Source of the DNA: Lysinibacillus composti
GTDB taxonomy: Bacteria; Bacillota; Bacilli; Bacillales_A; Planococcaceae
Reading direction: 5' to 3'
NCBI RefSeq assembly: GCF_016908465.1
Contig: NZ_JAFBDY010000017.1
Span: 1 to 64,000, forward strand
DNA length: 64,000 nucleotides
The number at the start of each line of letters is the position of its first letter. Within the stretch, counting starts at the first letter, position 1. The notes under the pieces are model-generated. The model saw only the letters and a program-made list of their open reading frames with translations. It did no database searches and had not been told where the DNA came from. Both the position numbers and the translations under genes were made by a program. Of this stretch, positions 63,257-64,000 are shown piece by piece.

Positions 63257-64000
63257 ATGGAACTAATATACTTAAATACAGTATGGATTGTGCTAGCTGC
63301 AGCAATGGTCCTATTCATGGAGGGTGGATTTTGTTTACTAGAATCCGGTTTGGTTCGAACTAAAAATGCTGTCAATGTTACGATGAAGATTTTTGTAGAT
63401 TTAACAGTTGGCATCTTAGCTTTTTGGCTCATTGGTTTTGGCATTATGTATGGGGAAGATGCATTTGGATTGATGGGGACAAGTCTCTTTGGTAATCCAG
63501 AAAAAATTTCCTTATCAATTGAATTGCCTAGTGCAGCTTTTGTTCTATTTCAAATGGGATTTGCAGTTGCTAGTATCTCGATTGTTTCAGGTGCAGTAGC
63601 CGAACGGATGAGCTTTAAAGCCTATATTGTAACAGTAGTACTGATTTGTATGATCATCTATCCTCTTTCAGGTCATTGGATTTGGAATAACGAAGGTTGG
63701 TTAGCAAATCTGGGCATGAAGGATTTTGCAGGATCTTCTGCTATTCACGCACTTGGTGGATTCGTTGCTTTTGCGATAGCCAAAATATTAGGACCAAGAA
63801 AAGGCAGATTTAATTCGGATGGTAGTACGAATGTATTTGCGCCTAGTAACATTCCTTTAGCTTCATCTGGTGCTTTTGTTTTATGGTTCGGTTGGTTTGC
63901 TTTTAATGCTGGAAGCACATTAGATGCATCCAATACATCCCTTGCAACGATTGCCCTTAATACACTTCTTGCTGGTGCAAGTGGCGGTACTGCTGCGCTC
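63257..64000 (+). CDS. amt: Ammonium transporter, 3' end cut by the window
   Basis: 248 residues visible of the usual 400 or so. GGFCLLESGLVRTKNAVNVT, then FQMGFAVASISIVSGAVAER and SSAIHALGGFVAFAIA are Amt/MEP signatures; the phenylalanine gate and first pore His (AIHALGG) are present. GGAGGGGTAAATAAC precedes the ATG. It forms an operon with the P-II gene. Confidence 0.93.
   Translation, partial: MELIYLNTVWIVLAAAMVLFMEGGFCLLESGLVRTKNAVNVTMKIFVDLTVGILAFWLIGFGIMYGEDAFGLMGTSLFGNPEKISLSIELPSAAFVLFQMGFAVASISIVSGAVAERMSFKAYIVTVVLICMIIYPLSGHWIWNNEGWLANLGMKDFAGSSAIHALGGFVAFAIAKILGPRKGRFNSDGSTNVFAPSNIPLASSGAFVLWFGWFAFNAGSTLDASNTSLATIALNTLLAGASGGTAAL

Overview
The window looks like chromosome of a low-G+C, endospore-forming Bacillales bacterium. 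Gene content (a Spo0E-like phosphatase, the yjlC-ndh pair, a yxd/bce-type transporter with YxeA, DUF3231, HrtB-like transporter, many PadR/MerR/TrmB-type regulators) and strong AGGAGG-type ribosome binding sites fit Bacillaceae or Planococcaceae (Lysinibacillus/Solibacillus-like), but I cannot fix the genus. I see no rRNA, tRNA, CRISPR array, prophage or complete insertion sequence. All assignments are made by eye from translated sequence; no database search was run.

Layout. 0-10 kb: a CAP-domain secreted protein, phosphoglucomutase (pgcA), an SDR reductase behind a palindromic operator, a diverged HPr kinase paralogue without its usual neighbours, a YqjF-like protein, a membrane methyltransferase, a PadR/DUF2812 pair and a PepSY protein. 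Two large palindromes rich in GGGACAGG lie at 3.1 and 4.3 kb. 10-25 kb: amidase, lipoproteins, a dCache chemoreceptor followed by a small Spo0E-like gene, an Rrf2/azoreductase divergent pair, decayed vanZ and merR genes, a cation exporter with a terminator in its leader, and the yjlC-ndh respiratory pair. 25-29 kb: DUF1905 protein, secreted nuclease, MsrA.

29-36 kb is a dense accessory metabolic cluster: LysR regulator, M20 amidohydrolase, a complete polar amino acid ABC transporter, and a divergent ornithine-cyclodeaminase-like dehydrogenase plus an aminotransferase. It looks like uptake and breakdown of an acylated or modified amino acid. 38-44 kb is a peptide-sensing/detoxification module (YxeA, BceB-like permease, ATPase, response regulator, kinase). 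44-51 kb: TrmB/LysE exporter pair, DUF3231, GNAT, CsaA, a secreted protein with an L,D-transpeptidase-like signature, and a sarcosine-oxidase-type flavoenzyme.

51-56 kb holds a sigma-54 regulated unit: PAS/AAA+ activator, a textbook -24/-12 promoter, a ureohydrolase (agmatinase family) and a sodium:solute symporter. 56-60 kb, on the opposite strand, holds the most unusual content: a 72-aa protein, a GrpE-like coiled-coil protein and a 1064-aa protein that joins a lipoyl-like domain to an Hsp70/actin-type ATPase. 60-64 kb: an HrtBA-like ABC transporter under a promoter bracketed by two identical palindromes, then a P-II protein and ammonium transporter (cut by the window end).

Scattered between genes is a family of short hairpins (often GCGC-ending arms), several followed by a conserved tail like GATTGTTGAAGATCA, many of them placed where a terminator is expected.
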